A stretch of DNA of 64,000 bases from CAYRWR01 sp964428015 (GTDB lineage Bacteria > Spirochaetota > Brevinematia > Brevinematales > CAYRWR01): NCBI GenBank assembly GCA_964428015.1, contig CAYRWR010000006.1:62001-126000 (forward strand), in the 5' to 3' direction. The notes under the pieces were generated by a model that searched no databases, had not been told where the DNA came from, and was given only the letters and a program-made list of their open reading frames with translations. Both the position numbers and the translations under genes were made by a program. This document shows positions 1 to 8,760 of this stretch, piece by piece (within the stretch, counting starts at the first letter, position 1; the number at the start of each line of letters is the position of its first letter).

Positions 1-738
1 ATTCCGGAGTTGAACCAGCTCCTTCTTCCATTTCTGACTTTGGTTACCAATGCAGAACTGGACAGAAATCCCACTGTAAAAGAAGAGATCATCGCTTCCG
101 GTCAAAAACGTATCAATGCCGGCATGTACACCTATCCTGTACATCAGGCTGCGGATATACTTTTCTGTAAAGGAAATGTAGTCCCGGTTGGGAAAGATCA
201 ACTGCCTCATCTGGAACTGACCCGAACCATTGCGCGCCGTTTTAATGAGCGCTTTGCTGCCAACCAGCCGGTTTTTCCCGAGCCGCAGCCGCTATTGAGT
301 CAGTCACCTGTCATTCTGGGCCTGGATGGCTCCCAGAAGATGAGCAAGAGCCGCAATAATGCCATCATGCTCAGTGCTACACCGGAGGAGACAGCCGCTC
401 TCATCAAGAAAGCGAAGACCGATGCAGACCGCAATATAACCTATGACCCCATTAACAGGCCGGAAGTATCTAATCTGCTGCTTCTGATTTCTCTGGCCAC
501 AGGCCAGGCTCCGGAAAAAGTAGCTGCTGACATTGGAGATGGGGGAGGCGGAATGTTGAAGAACCGTTTAACGGAAACATTGAATGAGTACCTGAAGCCC
601 CTGCGAGAAAAAAGAGCTCAATTGGAAAAAAATATGGACGCTGTCCGGGATGTACTCAAAAAAGGAGTACAGAAAGCCCGGGAAGAAGCACAAAAAACCC
701 TGGATGAAGTCAGACAGGTCATGAATATGGTGATCTAA
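1..738 (+). CDS. trpS: Tryptophanyl-tRNA synthetase, 3' part (5' end outside window)
   Basis: Cytoplasmic class I aminoacyl-tRNA synthetase that charges tRNA-Trp. The reading frame is open from base 1, so the true start and the HIGH-like motif lie outside the window; about 245 C-terminal residues are visible. The signature is QKMSKSRNNAI (the KMSKS loop of class I enzymes), preceded by VGKDQLPHLELTR, the TrpS-specific segment. The C-terminus, with the KNRLTETLNEYLKPLREKR stretch, is typical of bacterial TrpS. It lies 84 bases upstream of scpA on the same strand and may be cotranscribed with it. An apparent TTG at base 10 is internal and is not a start. Confidence 0.95.
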   Translation: MPELNQLLLPFLTLVTNAELDRNPTVKEEIIASGQKRINAGMYTYPVHQAADILFCKGNVVPVGKDQLPHLELTRTIARRFNERFAANQPVFPEPQPLLSQSPVILGLDGSQKMSKSRNNAIMLSATPEETAALIKKAKTDADRNITYDPINRPEVSNLLLLISLATGQAPEKVAADIGDGGGGMLKNRLTETLNEYLKPLREKRAQLEKNMDAVRDVLKKGVQKAREEAQKTLDEVRQVMNMVI

Positions 739-822
739 GGGAGAATCAACTTTCCCGGATTTGAAAAGATTTCTGTTGTGCTTTAAGCTTTATGTAAGGA
801 TAATTAGACAGGAGAATTTGAG

Positions 823-1560
823 TTGATTGGTATTATTAAAAGCGGATACAATCTTAAACTCCAGAACTTTGAGGGTCCTCTGGACCTGCTGACTGAGCTT
901 ATTGGTGATGCCAAGCTGGATATAACAGAAATTTCATTATCCACCATTACGGATCAATATCTGCAGTATATACGCACCATGCAGCTTTTCAATATTGACA
1001 TAGCCAGTGAATTTTTTGTGATAGCGGCCAGCCTGGTGTATATCAAGAGCAAAAAGCTGCTGCCCCGTGTCAAAGAGGATGATGAAGAACTGCTGGATGA
1101 ACAGGAGCTCATCGCCCGTCTTAAAGAATACAAAATATATCGCAGATTAGCCCGCGAGCTGGAAAATATTAAAATGGAAGGGTCTATTTATTACCGCAGA
1201 GGTTACGTCCGTTATCCTATGGGAGACAATAAACCGGTCAAGGAATTTGAGTCCCTTCTGATCGGTGACCTGATCAAGACACTGTCCCGTTATAAAGGCT
1301 CTTTTATCCAGAAAGCGATCCCTATTAAGAGAAGGGAAGTCAGCGTGGAACAGAAAATGACCTTTATTCTGGGTTTACTAAACAAGAAAAAAATGATACA
1401 ATTCTCTGAACTGGTGAACGGGGATATGACCAAAGTCGACAAGATTGCTTCTTTCATTGGAGCTGCTGAGTTGAGCTTCCGGCAAAAGGTCTTATTACGC
1501 CAGTTAAAGCTTTTCGCTGATATTGACATCGAAAGGCGGGAGACTGAACTTTACGCATGA
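823..1560 (+). CDS. scpA: Segregation and condensation protein A
   Basis: Kleisin subunit of the SMC-ScpA-ScpB chromosome condensation complex. The N-terminus has the family hallmark FEGPLDLLTELIGDAKLDI and then the SEFFVIAASLVYIKSKKLLP segment, as in ScpA. The C-terminal winged-helix part (about residues 170-240) would contact the SMC head. The 245-residue length is normal. The start is TTG, preceded by AGGAGA at a suitable distance. It is followed by scpB after 22 bases, the usual pairing, so the two are surely coexpressed. Confidence 0.95.
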   Translation: MIGIIKSGYNLKLQNFEGPLDLLTELIGDAKLDITEISLSTITDQYLQYIRTMQLFNIDIASEFFVIAASLVYIKSKKLLPRVKEDDEELLDEQELIARLKEYKIYRRLARELENIKMEGSIYYRRGYVRYPMGDNKPVKEFESLLIGDLIKTLSRYKGSFIQKAIPIKRREVSVEQKMTFILGLLNKKKMIQFSELVNGDMTKVDKIASFIGAAELSFRQKVLLRQLKLFADIDIERRETELYA

Positions 1561-1582
1561 TTAACGGGGAGTTTTTGAAACA

Positions 1583-2242
1583 ATGCCTTCATCACTTTTT
1601 ATAAACAAGACTTATTCACGACGACAGCTGATGGGACTGCTGGAAGCACTGCTTTTTGTCAATGGCAAGCCTGTTCCGTTTGATCTTTTAGCTGAATCCC
1701 TGGATATGACCAAAAAAGATGTTCAGTCCCTGATTGATGAAATGAATGAAAGTTATACCTCAGAAAACCGGGGATTAACCATCATCAAAGTCGCCGGCGG
1801 CCACCAGCTGGTTAGTCATCCCGCCTACGCGGAAGAATTATCAGAACTGTTTGGCAAAAGAAATGAAAACCAGTTATCAAAAAGTGCCCTGGAAACTCTG
1901 GCGGTTATTGCATACAAGCAGCCTGTTACAAAAGAACAGGTGGATGAGATTCGTGGGGTGTCCAGTACCCGAAGTATTAATCTTCTTATGGGGTATAAGT
2001 TAGTGGCGATCACCGGGAGTACAGATGATATAGTCAAATCTCCCTTATTCTCTACCACTCCTCAGTTTCTGGAAATGTTCCGCATCCAGAGCCTGGAAGA
2101 CTTACCTTCAATCGACAGTCTCAATCTGGATGAATTTTTGGATGAAGATGATGACGAGACAGATGAAGAGGGAATGGATGACAATAACCAGGAATTAAAC
2201 CTGGAAATTGAAACAGAGGAAGGCGACGATGGGACCGCATGA
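1583..2242 (+). CDS. scpB: Segregation and condensation protein B
   Basis: Partner of ScpA in the SMC condensin complex; tandem winged-helix protein. Recognisable family segments are LLEALLFVNGKPV near the N-terminus and SALETLAVIAYKQPVTKEQVDEIRGV in the middle (family knowledge). The core ends near residue 175. After it comes a roughly 40-residue, strongly acidic tail rich in Asp and Glu, such as are common and probably disordered in ScpB proteins. The 3' end overlaps the start of the HDOD gene by 14 bases, suggesting translational coupling. Confidence 0.95.
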   Translation: MPSSLFINKTYSRRQLMGLLEALLFVNGKPVPFDLLAESLDMTKKDVQSLIDEMNESYTSENRGLTIIKVAGGHQLVSHPAYAEELSELFGKRNENQLSKSALETLAVIAYKQPVTKEQVDEIRGVSSTRSINLLMGYKLVAITGSTDDIVKSPLFSTTPQFLEMFRIQSLEDLPSIDSLNLDEFLDEDDDETDEEGMDDNNQELNLEIETEEGDDGTA

Positions 2243-3077
2243 TGCTCTGGAACGTATCCTCAATAAAGCCGAAGATATGCCGGTTTTACCCCATATTGCC
2301 ATGGAAATTCTCAATCTCATAGAAGATAAATATTCTGTACCTGATGATTTTGAAAATGTAGTAGAAAATGACCAGGTACTTACACTGAAGATCTTAAAAC
2401 TGGCCAATTCCGCCTATTATGGTTATCCCCGTGAGATCATTTCCATCAAAGAAGCTATCATTATTCTGGGACTGGATACTTTAAAAAGCCTGGTCCTCTC
2501 TATGCTGACCCGCCGCATGTTGTCCAAAAATCTGGCTAACTACGGACTGTCCCGGGGGCAGTTATGGGAACATAGTCTGGCTGTGGGCATGATTGCCCGT
2601 TCTCTGGCCAAGACATTAAAATTAGCCAATCTGGAACGTTTTTTTGTTGCAGGACTGCTGCATGATGTGGGTAAATTACTCTTTGACCTCTATCTGGATC
2701 ATTACGGTAAGGATTTTCATAGATCCATTATGGAAGGCGGCCTGGAGTTTACAGAAGCGGAAGCCCGACTTTCAGGCCATGACCATGCCTGGCTGGGCTC
2801 AAAACTCATTGAGCGCTGGAATCTGCCCGAATTTCTGGTACAGGTGGTGCGGTTTCATCATGCCTATGAAAGAGCTCCGGAACAATACCGCAAAGATGCC
2901 TATATAGTCAACATTGCCAATCGTCTGAGCTATAATATCGCCCGCGGAACAGGTACCGAATTCGGCAACAATAAAATTGTTGAAGCCAATGAATATGGCA
3001 AGCTGGGCATGACCAATGGAGACGTAGAAGACCTGCTGCGCTCTATCAAGCTCAGTCTGCAAAGCGTCAGACTCTAA
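2229..3077 (+). CDS. HDOD domain protein
   Basis: Single-domain HDOD protein of about 282 residues, related to HD-domain phosphohydrolases but used mostly as a signalling or scaffold module. The HDOD signature is visible near the N-terminus (MPVLPHIAMEILNLIED; then ILKLANSAYYGYPREI, with IILGLDTLKSLVLS following). An HD-like LLHDVGKL occurs at about residue 150 and a distal FHHAYE segment later. I chose the ATG at 2229 because AGGAAGG precedes it; an in-frame TTG further upstream has no good ribosome-binding site. It overlaps scpB and precedes pheA by 21 bases, so it sits inside a housekeeping operon. The physiological partner cannot be told from sequence. Confidence 0.85.
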   Translation: MGPHDALERILNKAEDMPVLPHIAMEILNLIEDKYSVPDDFENVVENDQVLTLKILKLANSAYYGYPREIISIKEAIIILGLDTLKSLVLSMLTRRMLSKNLANYGLSRGQLWEHSLAVGMIARSLAKTLKLANLERFFVAGLLHDVGKLLFDLYLDHYGKDFHRSIMEGGLEFTEAEARLSGHDHAWLGSKLIERWNLPEFLVQVVRFHHAYERAPEQYRKDAYIVNIANRLSYNIARGTGTEFGNNKIVEANEYGKLGMTNGDVEDLLRSIKLSLQSVRL

Positions 3078-3098
3078 CGTCATACAGAGGAGAAAATC

Positions 3099-4175
3099 GT
3101 GGACAAACAATTGCTGGAAGAATTACGAAAAAAAATAAACAAAATCGATACCCAAATCGTCAAGTTATTGGACGACAGAGCGGAATGTGTCAAAGAGATA
3201 GGGGAGTACAAAAAAGCCAATAATATTCCCATTTATCAGCCTGACCGGGAAAAAAGTGTTAAAAACCGTGTCCTGGAAGCCTCCCGTAGGATATTTCCCA
3301 CCGGTGCTTTGATGCATATTTTCACAGAAATTGTTTCAGCGGCACGCAGCCTGGAAGAACCCCTTATGATCGGATACCTGGGGCCGGAAGGTACCTTTAC
3401 AGAACAGGCTGCCGTTAAGCATTTCGGCAGTAGTGTGGAGCTGCACCCCATGCCCACCATTTCCGATGTCTTCAGAGAAATAGAAAATGGAAAAGTTAAC
3501 TATGGAGTCGTACCCATTGAGAATAGTGTAGGGGGAACAGTACCTCAGACCCTGGATGAATTTGTGGACAGTCCCATCCAGATAGTTGGTGAAAACTTTC
3601 TGGCCATCCACCATAATCTTCTGGCTAATATAGATGATCTCAAGGAAATCAAGAGAGTTTACTCTCATCCTCAAAGCTTCTCTCAATGCCGCATCTGGCT
3701 GGAGACCAATCTGCCTAATGTAGAACGAATAGAAGTGTCTTCTAATGCCAAAGCGGCCTCCATGGTACCCTGGGATAAATTTTCAGCCGCTATTGCCGGA
3801 AACATCGCGGCAGAAAAATACGGTCTGAACATCATCGAAAGTAATATTGAAGATAACCCCGAAAATACCACCCGGTTCTGGGTACTGTCCAGCAGTCCCC
3901 AGGAGATCGAAAATGCGGACAAGACTACTGTACTGGTCAGCGTAAAAGACAAACCGGGAGCCCTGCTTAAACTGCTGTCTCCTTTCCAGGTTTTCGGGAT
4001 TAATCTGTCCAAGATTGAGTCGCGTCCTTCCCGGCGCCGCTCCTGGGACTATTTATTCTTTATAGATATCGAAGGCAGCATCAAAAGTGCCTCTGTACAG
4101 AAAGCTTTGGATAAAGTCCGTGAAGACGCGGTCTTTGTCAAAGTCCTGGGTTCCTATAACAAAGGAGCGCTTTAG
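3099..4175 (+). CDS. pheA: Bifunctional chorismate mutase / prephenate dehydratase
   Basis: P-protein that converts chorismate to prephenate and then to phenylpyruvate for phenylalanine synthesis. Order of domains: AroQ-type chorismate mutase (about residues 1-85, with RKKINKIDTQIVKLLDDRAE), prephenate dehydratase (about 90-270, beginning IGYLGPEGTFTEQA and carrying the catalytic TRF triad in NTTRFWVLS), and a C-terminal ACT domain (about 280-355) with the ESRPSRR regulatory motif for phenylalanine binding. Length 358 matches the family. The start is GTG behind AGGAGA. It is followed by the inositol-monophosphatase gene after 3 bases. Confidence 0.95.
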   Translation: MDKQLLEELRKKINKIDTQIVKLLDDRAECVKEIGEYKKANNIPIYQPDREKSVKNRVLEASRRIFPTGALMHIFTEIVSAARSLEEPLMIGYLGPEGTFTEQAAVKHFGSSVELHPMPTISDVFREIENGKVNYGVVPIENSVGGTVPQTLDEFVDSPIQIVGENFLAIHHNLLANIDDLKEIKRVYSHPQSFSQCRIWLETNLPNVERIEVSSNAKAASMVPWDKFSAAIAGNIAAEKYGLNIIESNIEDNPENTTRFWVLSSSPQEIENADKTTVLVSVKDKPGALLKLLSPFQVFGINLSKIESRPSRRRSWDYLFFIDIEGSIKSASVQKALDKVREDAVFVKVLGSYNKGAL

Positions 4176-4178
4176 ACT

Positions 4179-4988
4179 GTGAATATTTTCCAATATCCAG
4201 AGCTTGAAAAAATCACTGAAACTGCTCGCCTGGCAGCCCGTGCCGGCGGTGAGGTCTTAAAACGCGGCTTTAACCAGGAAAAAAACATCACTTTAAAAGG
4301 TTTTGCTGATCCGGTGACCCAATTTGACAAAGAATCAGAATCAGTGATAGTCGATCTGATTCAGTCGGTTTTTCCGGCACATTCCATCCTCACGGAGGAG
4401 GAACTCAGTCAGGATAAGAACAGTACAGTAAAATGGATTATCGATCCCCTGGACGGAACGGTTAATTTCACTCATCGAATCCCTTATATCTGTGTCTCTA
4501 TAGGTGTGGAAATAGAAGGACAATTGGCCGTCGGTATTATTTATAATCCCATCCTGGATGAGTTTTATGAAGCTGTCAAAGGAAAAGGGGCAACCCTGAA
4601 TGGTGAACGAATCAAAGTGTCCCGGGTATCAGATATAGGTCAGTCCCTTTTGGCTACCGGTTTTCCTTATCATCGAGAGGGCCGACTGGAACATCTTCTT
4701 ATCCCTTTTAAAAAAGTAGTGATGGACTTCCAGGGATTCCGTCGTCTGGGATCAGCTGCAATGGATCTGGCGTATGTGGCTTGTGGAAAATGTGAAGGTT
4801 TCTATGAAGAAGGATTACAACCCTGGGATACAGCAGCCGGCACAGTAATTGTGGAGGAAGCTGGCGGCAAAGTAACAGATTATTTTGGCAAGCCCTTTTC
4901 AGCCTACCAGAAGACTATAATAGCTTCCAACCAACTTATACATTCCACCATGGTAGCCATGTGTGACAGAGTCATTGCCCCCAAATAA
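4179..4988 (+). CDS. suhB: Inositol monophosphatase family protein
   Basis: Mg2+-dependent phosphatase of the inositol monophosphatase / SuhB family, 269 residues. The metal-binding motifs are intact: LTEEELS (first Glu pair), WIIDPLDGTVNF (the DPxDGT motif) and, near the C-terminus, QPWDTAAGTVIVEEAGG. The substrate could be inositol phosphate or another small phosphomonoester; sequence alone does not separate these, so the symbol is a family name. The start is GTG, with AAGGAG lying in the 3' end of pheA, so it is probably translated from the same message. The gene ends 10 bases before the convergent last gene of the pseudopilin operon, and no obvious terminator lies between. Confidence 0.85.
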   Translation: MNIFQYPELEKITETARLAARAGGEVLKRGFNQEKNITLKGFADPVTQFDKESESVIVDLIQSVFPAHSILTEEELSQDKNSTVKWIIDPLDGTVNFTHRIPYICVSIGVEIEGQLAVGIIYNPILDEFYEAVKGKGATLNGERIKVSRVSDIGQSLLATGFPYHREGRLEHLLIPFKKVVMDFQGFRRLGSAAMDLAYVACGKCEGFYEEGLQPWDTAAGTVIVEEAGGKVTDYFGKPFSAYQKTIIASNQLIHSTMVAMCDRVIAPK

Positions 4989-4998
4989 TTCCTGCCGA

Positions 4999-5655
4999 TT
5001 AGAACTTAAGATATAAAACTTCGATCTCTTCTTTATTCATCATCAGACCCCAGGGCACCCAGTTTTTAGCCACTGCCGCGTCTATCTGTGAAGCTAATTT
5101 ATCCGGCTGGGGCAGATAGCTTTTCAACAGCCATTCTTTGACTTCCAGGTCATAGATCTGGACACAGAGCAGGTATTTGATAGGACTGGCGGAAGATAAA
5201 GCCATGGGTATAAAGCCGGCTCTGGTTTTTTGATTGATGAGATCTTCCTGTTTCTGATAGCTGTCAGGCAGAGTCAGGAGCTCCCATTGCGCGATATCCC
5301 AGGAGGTCTTGATATAGATAATATAGAGCTGGTTATTTCTGACAGAGAGCGCACTGGGGATATAGGATGCTTCCAGTCTTTTATTAATACTGTCCACTAT
5401 ACCTGATTCCCCTATAGTTTCCAGATCCAGTACTTCCATAAAATAATCTTCAGCAATATCAGGCATGTTGATATACAGTAGTATCAGCTGCTGTTGGTAT
5501 AATTCCATACCCACCGGCAGATATTTATCCTTCCACATTTTATCCATTTCACGCTGAATGGTCTGACTTTCCAGGCTGTGAGTCCGGAGCTGCCAGAAAG
5601 GTTGTGCAAATGAGAGTACCGGTAAGTAGATAAAAAGGATTAATAATATTCGCAT
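4999..5655 (-). CDS. Secreted four-repeat protein at the end of the pseudopilin operon
   Basis: I do not recognise the family. The 218-residue product begins with a signal peptide (hydrophobic MRILLILFIYLPVLSFA, probable cleavage after SFA). The rest is four repeats of about 50 residues. Each has a helix-like stretch, a core of aromatic or hydrophobic residues then Pro (KYLPVGM, SYIPSAL, GFIPMAL, NWVPWGL), and a hydrophobic strand often ending in LLYI or LYLK. The pattern loosely recalls bacterial tandem-repeat beta-propeller families, but that is only a guess. It is the last gene of the seven-gene minus-strand operon, 30 bases after the GspC-like gene, so it probably acts in or near the periplasm with the secretion or pilus machine. 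Confidence 0.75.
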   Translation of the reverse strand: MRILLILFIYLPVLSFAQPFWQLRTHSLESQTIQREMDKMWKDKYLPVGMELYQQQLILLYINMPDIAEDYFMEVLDLETIGESGIVDSINKRLEASYIPSALSVRNNQLYIIYIKTSWDIAQWELLTLPDSYQKQEDLINQKTRAGFIPMALSSASPIKYLLCVQIYDLEVKEWLLKSYLPQPDKLASQIDAAVAKNWVPWGLMMNKEEIEVLYLKF

Positions 5656-5685
5656 TCTCTGATTTCCTGTAATTTCAATTTTTCT

Positions 5686-6318
5686 TTAAGGGTTAGCTAC
5701 GCCAAAGCCTCCGGAAAACGTCAGTTTATAATACTGCCGGTTCTTGGCCATAATGACATAATCCTGACGAATCTGGTACACAGTCTCGCCCAGTACACTA
5801 TCACCCTGGACTACCATATAGGTCTTGGAACTGCTGGAACTAATTGGTTGCCCATCCGGACCGAAACGGTAAGAATAGGGGACATTATTATTACCCCCGT
5901 CTCCATAATGCTGGGCTTCTTCCAGGTTGGCGTAGTACTCATTGTTCACTTTAACAATGGATTTTAGCTTAAATCTGGAAACATAAGCTTTTTCCACAGG
6001 AGTGACATTGTACTGCGGATTGTTATCAGTAGGACGCACATCAAGCTTTTTTACCACTTTTGGTCTGGTGACTTCTTCTTTGGGTCTCACTCCATTGGGA
6101 ATGAGGAAAGGGTCGCGCAGTGAATGGAAATCGATAGGGTTCAGCATATCTTCCTGTTTTTTTGTATCCTGTACCAGACTATTTCCATTATTCTGGCTGG
6201 CTGAGTTAAAAATACTGTGTATGACGGTGCCCATTTTGGGGAAGATAAAGAAAGGCCACAGGATGACATTAACAGCGATGAAAAGGATGGTTAGGTTTCG
6301 TTTTTGTTTTTCATCCAT
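5686..6318 (-). CDS. GspC/PilP-like inner-membrane protein
   Basis: 210-residue protein with a short cytoplasmic N-terminus, one membrane anchor (about residues 9-26, LTILFIAVNVILWPFFIF) and a periplasmic rest. The periplasmic part has a low-complexity linker, then the segment SLRDPFLIPNGVRP, typical of the entry to PilP/GspC domains, and a C-terminal beta-rich part (VQGDSVLGETVYQIRQDYVIM) resembling a homology-region fold. In type II secretion and type IV pilus systems this component joins the inner-membrane platform to the secretin. Position right after the GspM-like gene supports this. The assignment rests on topology and gene order more than on strong motifs. Confidence 0.65.
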   Translation of the reverse strand: MDEKQKRNLTILFIAVNVILWPFFIFPKMGTVIHSIFNSASQNNGNSLVQDTKKQEDMLNPIDFHSLRDPFLIPNGVRPKEEVTRPKVVKKLDVRPTDNNPQYNVTPVEKAYVSRFKLKSIVKVNNEYYANLEEAQHYGDGGNNNVPYSYRFGPDGQPISSSSSKTYMVVQGDSVLGETVYQIRQDYVIMAKNRQYYKLTFSGGFGVANP

Positions 6319-6321
6319 GGC

Positions 6322-6822
6322 TTAATCCTCAATATTTTTTTTGTAAACACGCAGGGAAATTTCTGTTTCCAGTTTATTGCGTACAAATTTCATGTTGAGA
6401 CTGGATATCTGAATGGGCAGCTTGGACCTTTCCATAAAATCAATAAAATTGGCTATCTGAGGGAAAAGGGAAGTGGTAGAAATCTTTAAGACTGTGATTT
6501 CCAGATTGTTTTCAACACTTATTCCCTGGCTTTCAATCTTAATTCGATCCAGGCCGGATAGCTCACCGATCTTGGGCAGGGTCGCAATAAATTCAGAGGT
6601 AGATTTGGAGGTAAAGGACTGCCGGCTGGCATTTTCAAATTCCAGCTCCAGACTCCGTACTGTCCTTTCATAAAATTTAATGTTTTCCACATCTTTCAGA
6701 TTGGTCTCAATCCTGGTTAATTCACGAATCACGCGGTTATAGATTAAAAAATTATAGGTGAAAAAGGATAACCAGGCCACAGATACAATAATAAAGATCC
6801 AGTATAGATTGAATTTTTTCAT
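6322..6822 (-). CDS. GspM/PilO-like inner-membrane protein
   Basis: 166-residue bitopic protein: short N-terminus, one membrane span (about residues 6-27), a coiled-coil-like stretch (about 30-75, rich in Glu, Arg and Leu) and a C-terminal ferredoxin-like domain, as in PilO and GspM. It follows the GspL-like gene with an ATGA overlap and precedes the GspC-like gene by 3 bases. In related machines this protein pairs with PilN/GspL in the assembly platform. Sequence conservation in this family is low, so topology and order are the main evidence. Confidence 0.65.
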   Translation of the reverse strand: MKKFNLYWIFIIVSVAWLSFFTYNFLIYNRVIRELTRIETNLKDVENIKFYERTVRSLELEFENASRQSFTSKSTSEFIATLPKIGELSGLDRIKIESQGISVENNLEITVLKISTTSLFPQIANFIDFMERSKLPIQISSLNMKFVRNKLETEISLRVYKKNIED

Positions 6823-8288
6823 TGCTTTACTCCGAATTCAATGGTGAATTTGAGCCGTGCAGTGTTATCCGCTTTTATCATATCTGCATCCTTGAGTATC
6901 ACGTCCTTTAGAGTTTTAGAATTGACTAAGAGGGTGATAAATTGTTCTAGTCCTCCGCTGGATGAAGATAAGCCTTTCATAACCCCCAGATTATTATCCA
7001 GCCCCAGACTTTCGATCCACACATCATCAGGAATCAAACGGGCAATCTCAGCAACGATGAGTTTAATATTGGAAGACTGGATTCCGGAATTTTTTACTTC
7101 TTCAATTTTGCGCATCAATTCTTCCTGGCGTGTTTTTAAACTTGAGATCTTCTCTATGGTATGCAAAGTCTCGGCCATTTCTTTGACTTTGGGATTTTTT
7201 ATCTGGTCAGCCGGTGTATTTTTAGCTCGGACAATGATACTGTATCTCTGATTTGCCGCCAGAATCACAGGATAAAAAGAAAGAGAGAAGATATTGAACA
7301 CAATCAGGATTACCACAACGATACGCATCACTACATCCATAGTATGGAGTTTTCGTACCTGCTGTGAAGAGATCTGCAAATTTAAATAACTCTTGTAGGA
7401 AAAACCCAGAATATCGTACATCTGGGTGTCCATACCTTCCACCTGGAAAATAGGCAGAAAATCTGACTTTGAGGCATCCAGAGTGATAATATTCAGAGAG
7501 TCCAGGAGAGTTTCGGTAACATTGCTCATATCACCTGTAGTTTGATTAATAACTACGATTCTTTCCAGAAAAGCCACGCGGCGCTGTATAAAATCCGCGA
7601 AGTAATCCACAATATTATGAATAGTGATATGGTTTATATTATCAAAATTTCCAATATAATGGGCAAAAGAAATGATTTTTTTCTTAAGTATGACATAGAG
7701 TTCGATGGCATGGTGGGTGATATACACATAACCGATACTGTTTTCGGTATTACCTACATCAATGGTGCTCAGGATGTTGATAGGCAGATAGCTGACATCC
7801 TCTACAATGATATTCAGATTTTTAAAGGTCTTAATATATTTATCCACTTCGTCTTTTTTGGCGATTACGGCCAGCACATTCCAGATGCGGGTATTATTTT
7901 CATACAGCTGGGATACAATCTTGTAGGAAAAATAAGCTTCTTCAATAGACAACGGGATATTCCGCTCCATTTCCCACAAGATGGCTGACTCAATTTTTTC
8001 TTTGGGGATTCCCGGAAAGCTGAGATATAAAGGGATAATCGAAGTAGAGGAGAGGGTCAGGTTGATGCGGCGGATTTTATGGGAAGCATTTTTTTCCAGA
8101 AAACGTTCCAGTACAAAGGCAAAACGGCCGCTGTCTTCCAGTTTTTCCGTCTTGACAGCGATGATCCGGAATACTCCCAGAAAACGGATGGATTCAATAA
8201 AACGGATTTCATCATTGCCGATATCTATATTGACTCTCAGGATTCCCAGATATTCCAGTATTCTACGGAAGAGTTTGATCCTATTCAT
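6819..8288 (-). CDS. GspL-like protein (PilM-type actin fold fused to PilN-type domain)
   Basis: 489-residue protein combining a cytoplasmic actin-like part (about residues 15-310; IDIGNDEIRFIE near the start and SFPGIPKEKIESAILWEMER are PilM/GspL-like) with a single membrane span at about 320-345. A periplasmic PilN-like part follows: coiled coil at about 370-405, then RLIPDDVWIESLGLDNN. It is thus the GspL arrangement rather than separate PilM and PilN. GspL recruits the assembly ATPase to the membrane; no ATPase gene lies in this window. The start overlaps the end of the preceding pseudopilin gene by 8 bases. Confidence 0.75.
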   Translation of the reverse strand: MNRIKLFRRILEYLGILRVNIDIGNDEIRFIESIRFLGVFRIIAVKTEKLEDSGRFAFVLERFLEKNASHKIRRINLTLSSTSIIPLYLSFPGIPKEKIESAILWEMERNIPLSIEEAYFSYKIVSQLYENNTRIWNVLAVIAKKDEVDKYIKTFKNLNIIVEDVSYLPINILSTIDVGNTENSIGYVYITHHAIELYVILKKKIISFAHYIGNFDNINHITIHNIVDYFADFIQRRVAFLERIVVINQTTGDMSNVTETLLDSLNIITLDASKSDFLPIFQVEGMDTQMYDILGFSYKSYLNLQISSQQVRKLHTMDVVMRIVVVILIVFNIFSLSFYPVILAANQRYSIIVRAKNTPADQIKNPKVKEMAETLHTIEKISSLKTRQEELMRKIEEVKNSGIQSSNIKLIVAEIARLIPDDVWIESLGLDNNLGVMKGLSSSSGGLEQFITLLVNSKTLKDVILKDADMIKADNTARLKFTIEFGVKQ

Positions 8289-8760
8289 TTTTTGCCTCTC
8301 CTTTTTTATAACCCAGAATCATTATCTTACTAATATCCTGTCCCGGCATATCAATAAGAAGATCCACTGCTTTACGCCCGGATTCTTCTATCACTGCCAT
8401 ATTGATTTTAATCGCTTTATCTATACTGAATACTTTCTGGCCTACCAGCCCCTGGGCAGTCCTCTTATCCAGATAGACTTGCTTCCCTTTTACATAAAAA
8501 TCCTGGCGAGTCCCGCTAAAGGTCTGAAGGATCACAGTACCATTGGTCAGTTGTGTCACCTGGTAGGAGTCCCTGACTATGGAGTCCATAATACGGCTCA
8601 GCAGTATGGCCTGGGTCCGGCTTTCATCTGAGCCTACCACCCCGGTCATCAGACGCATACTGGCTGATAACAGATTGATAATAGCCAGCATGGCTATGGC
8701 GAAGAGGCTTAATGAGATCATCATTTCAATCAAAGTAAAAGCCGGAGTTTTTCGCTTCAT
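8281..8760 (-). CDS. Minor pseudopilin, GspJ/PilW-like
   Basis: 159-residue prepilin-like protein. The short basic leader MKRKTPA is followed by FTLIEMMISLSLFAIAML, the class III signal with Phe at +1 and the conserved Glu at +5. Cleavage would fall after Ala (position -1), not the usual Gly. The mature part is a hydrophobic alpha-helix then a beta-rich head. The size and the SLSLFAIAM helix are closest to GspJ-type minor pseudopilins, but GspI is not excluded. ATGA overlap with the upstream pseudopilin gene indicates tight coupling. Confidence 0.75.
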   Translation of the reverse strand: MKRKTPAFTLIEMMISLSLFAIAMLAIINLLSASMRLMTGVVGSDESRTQAILLSRIMDSIVRDSYQVTQLTNGTVILQTFSGTRQDFYVKGKQVYLDKRTAQGLVGQKVFSIDKAIKINMAVIEESGRKAVDLLIDMPGQDISKIMILGYKKGEAKNE

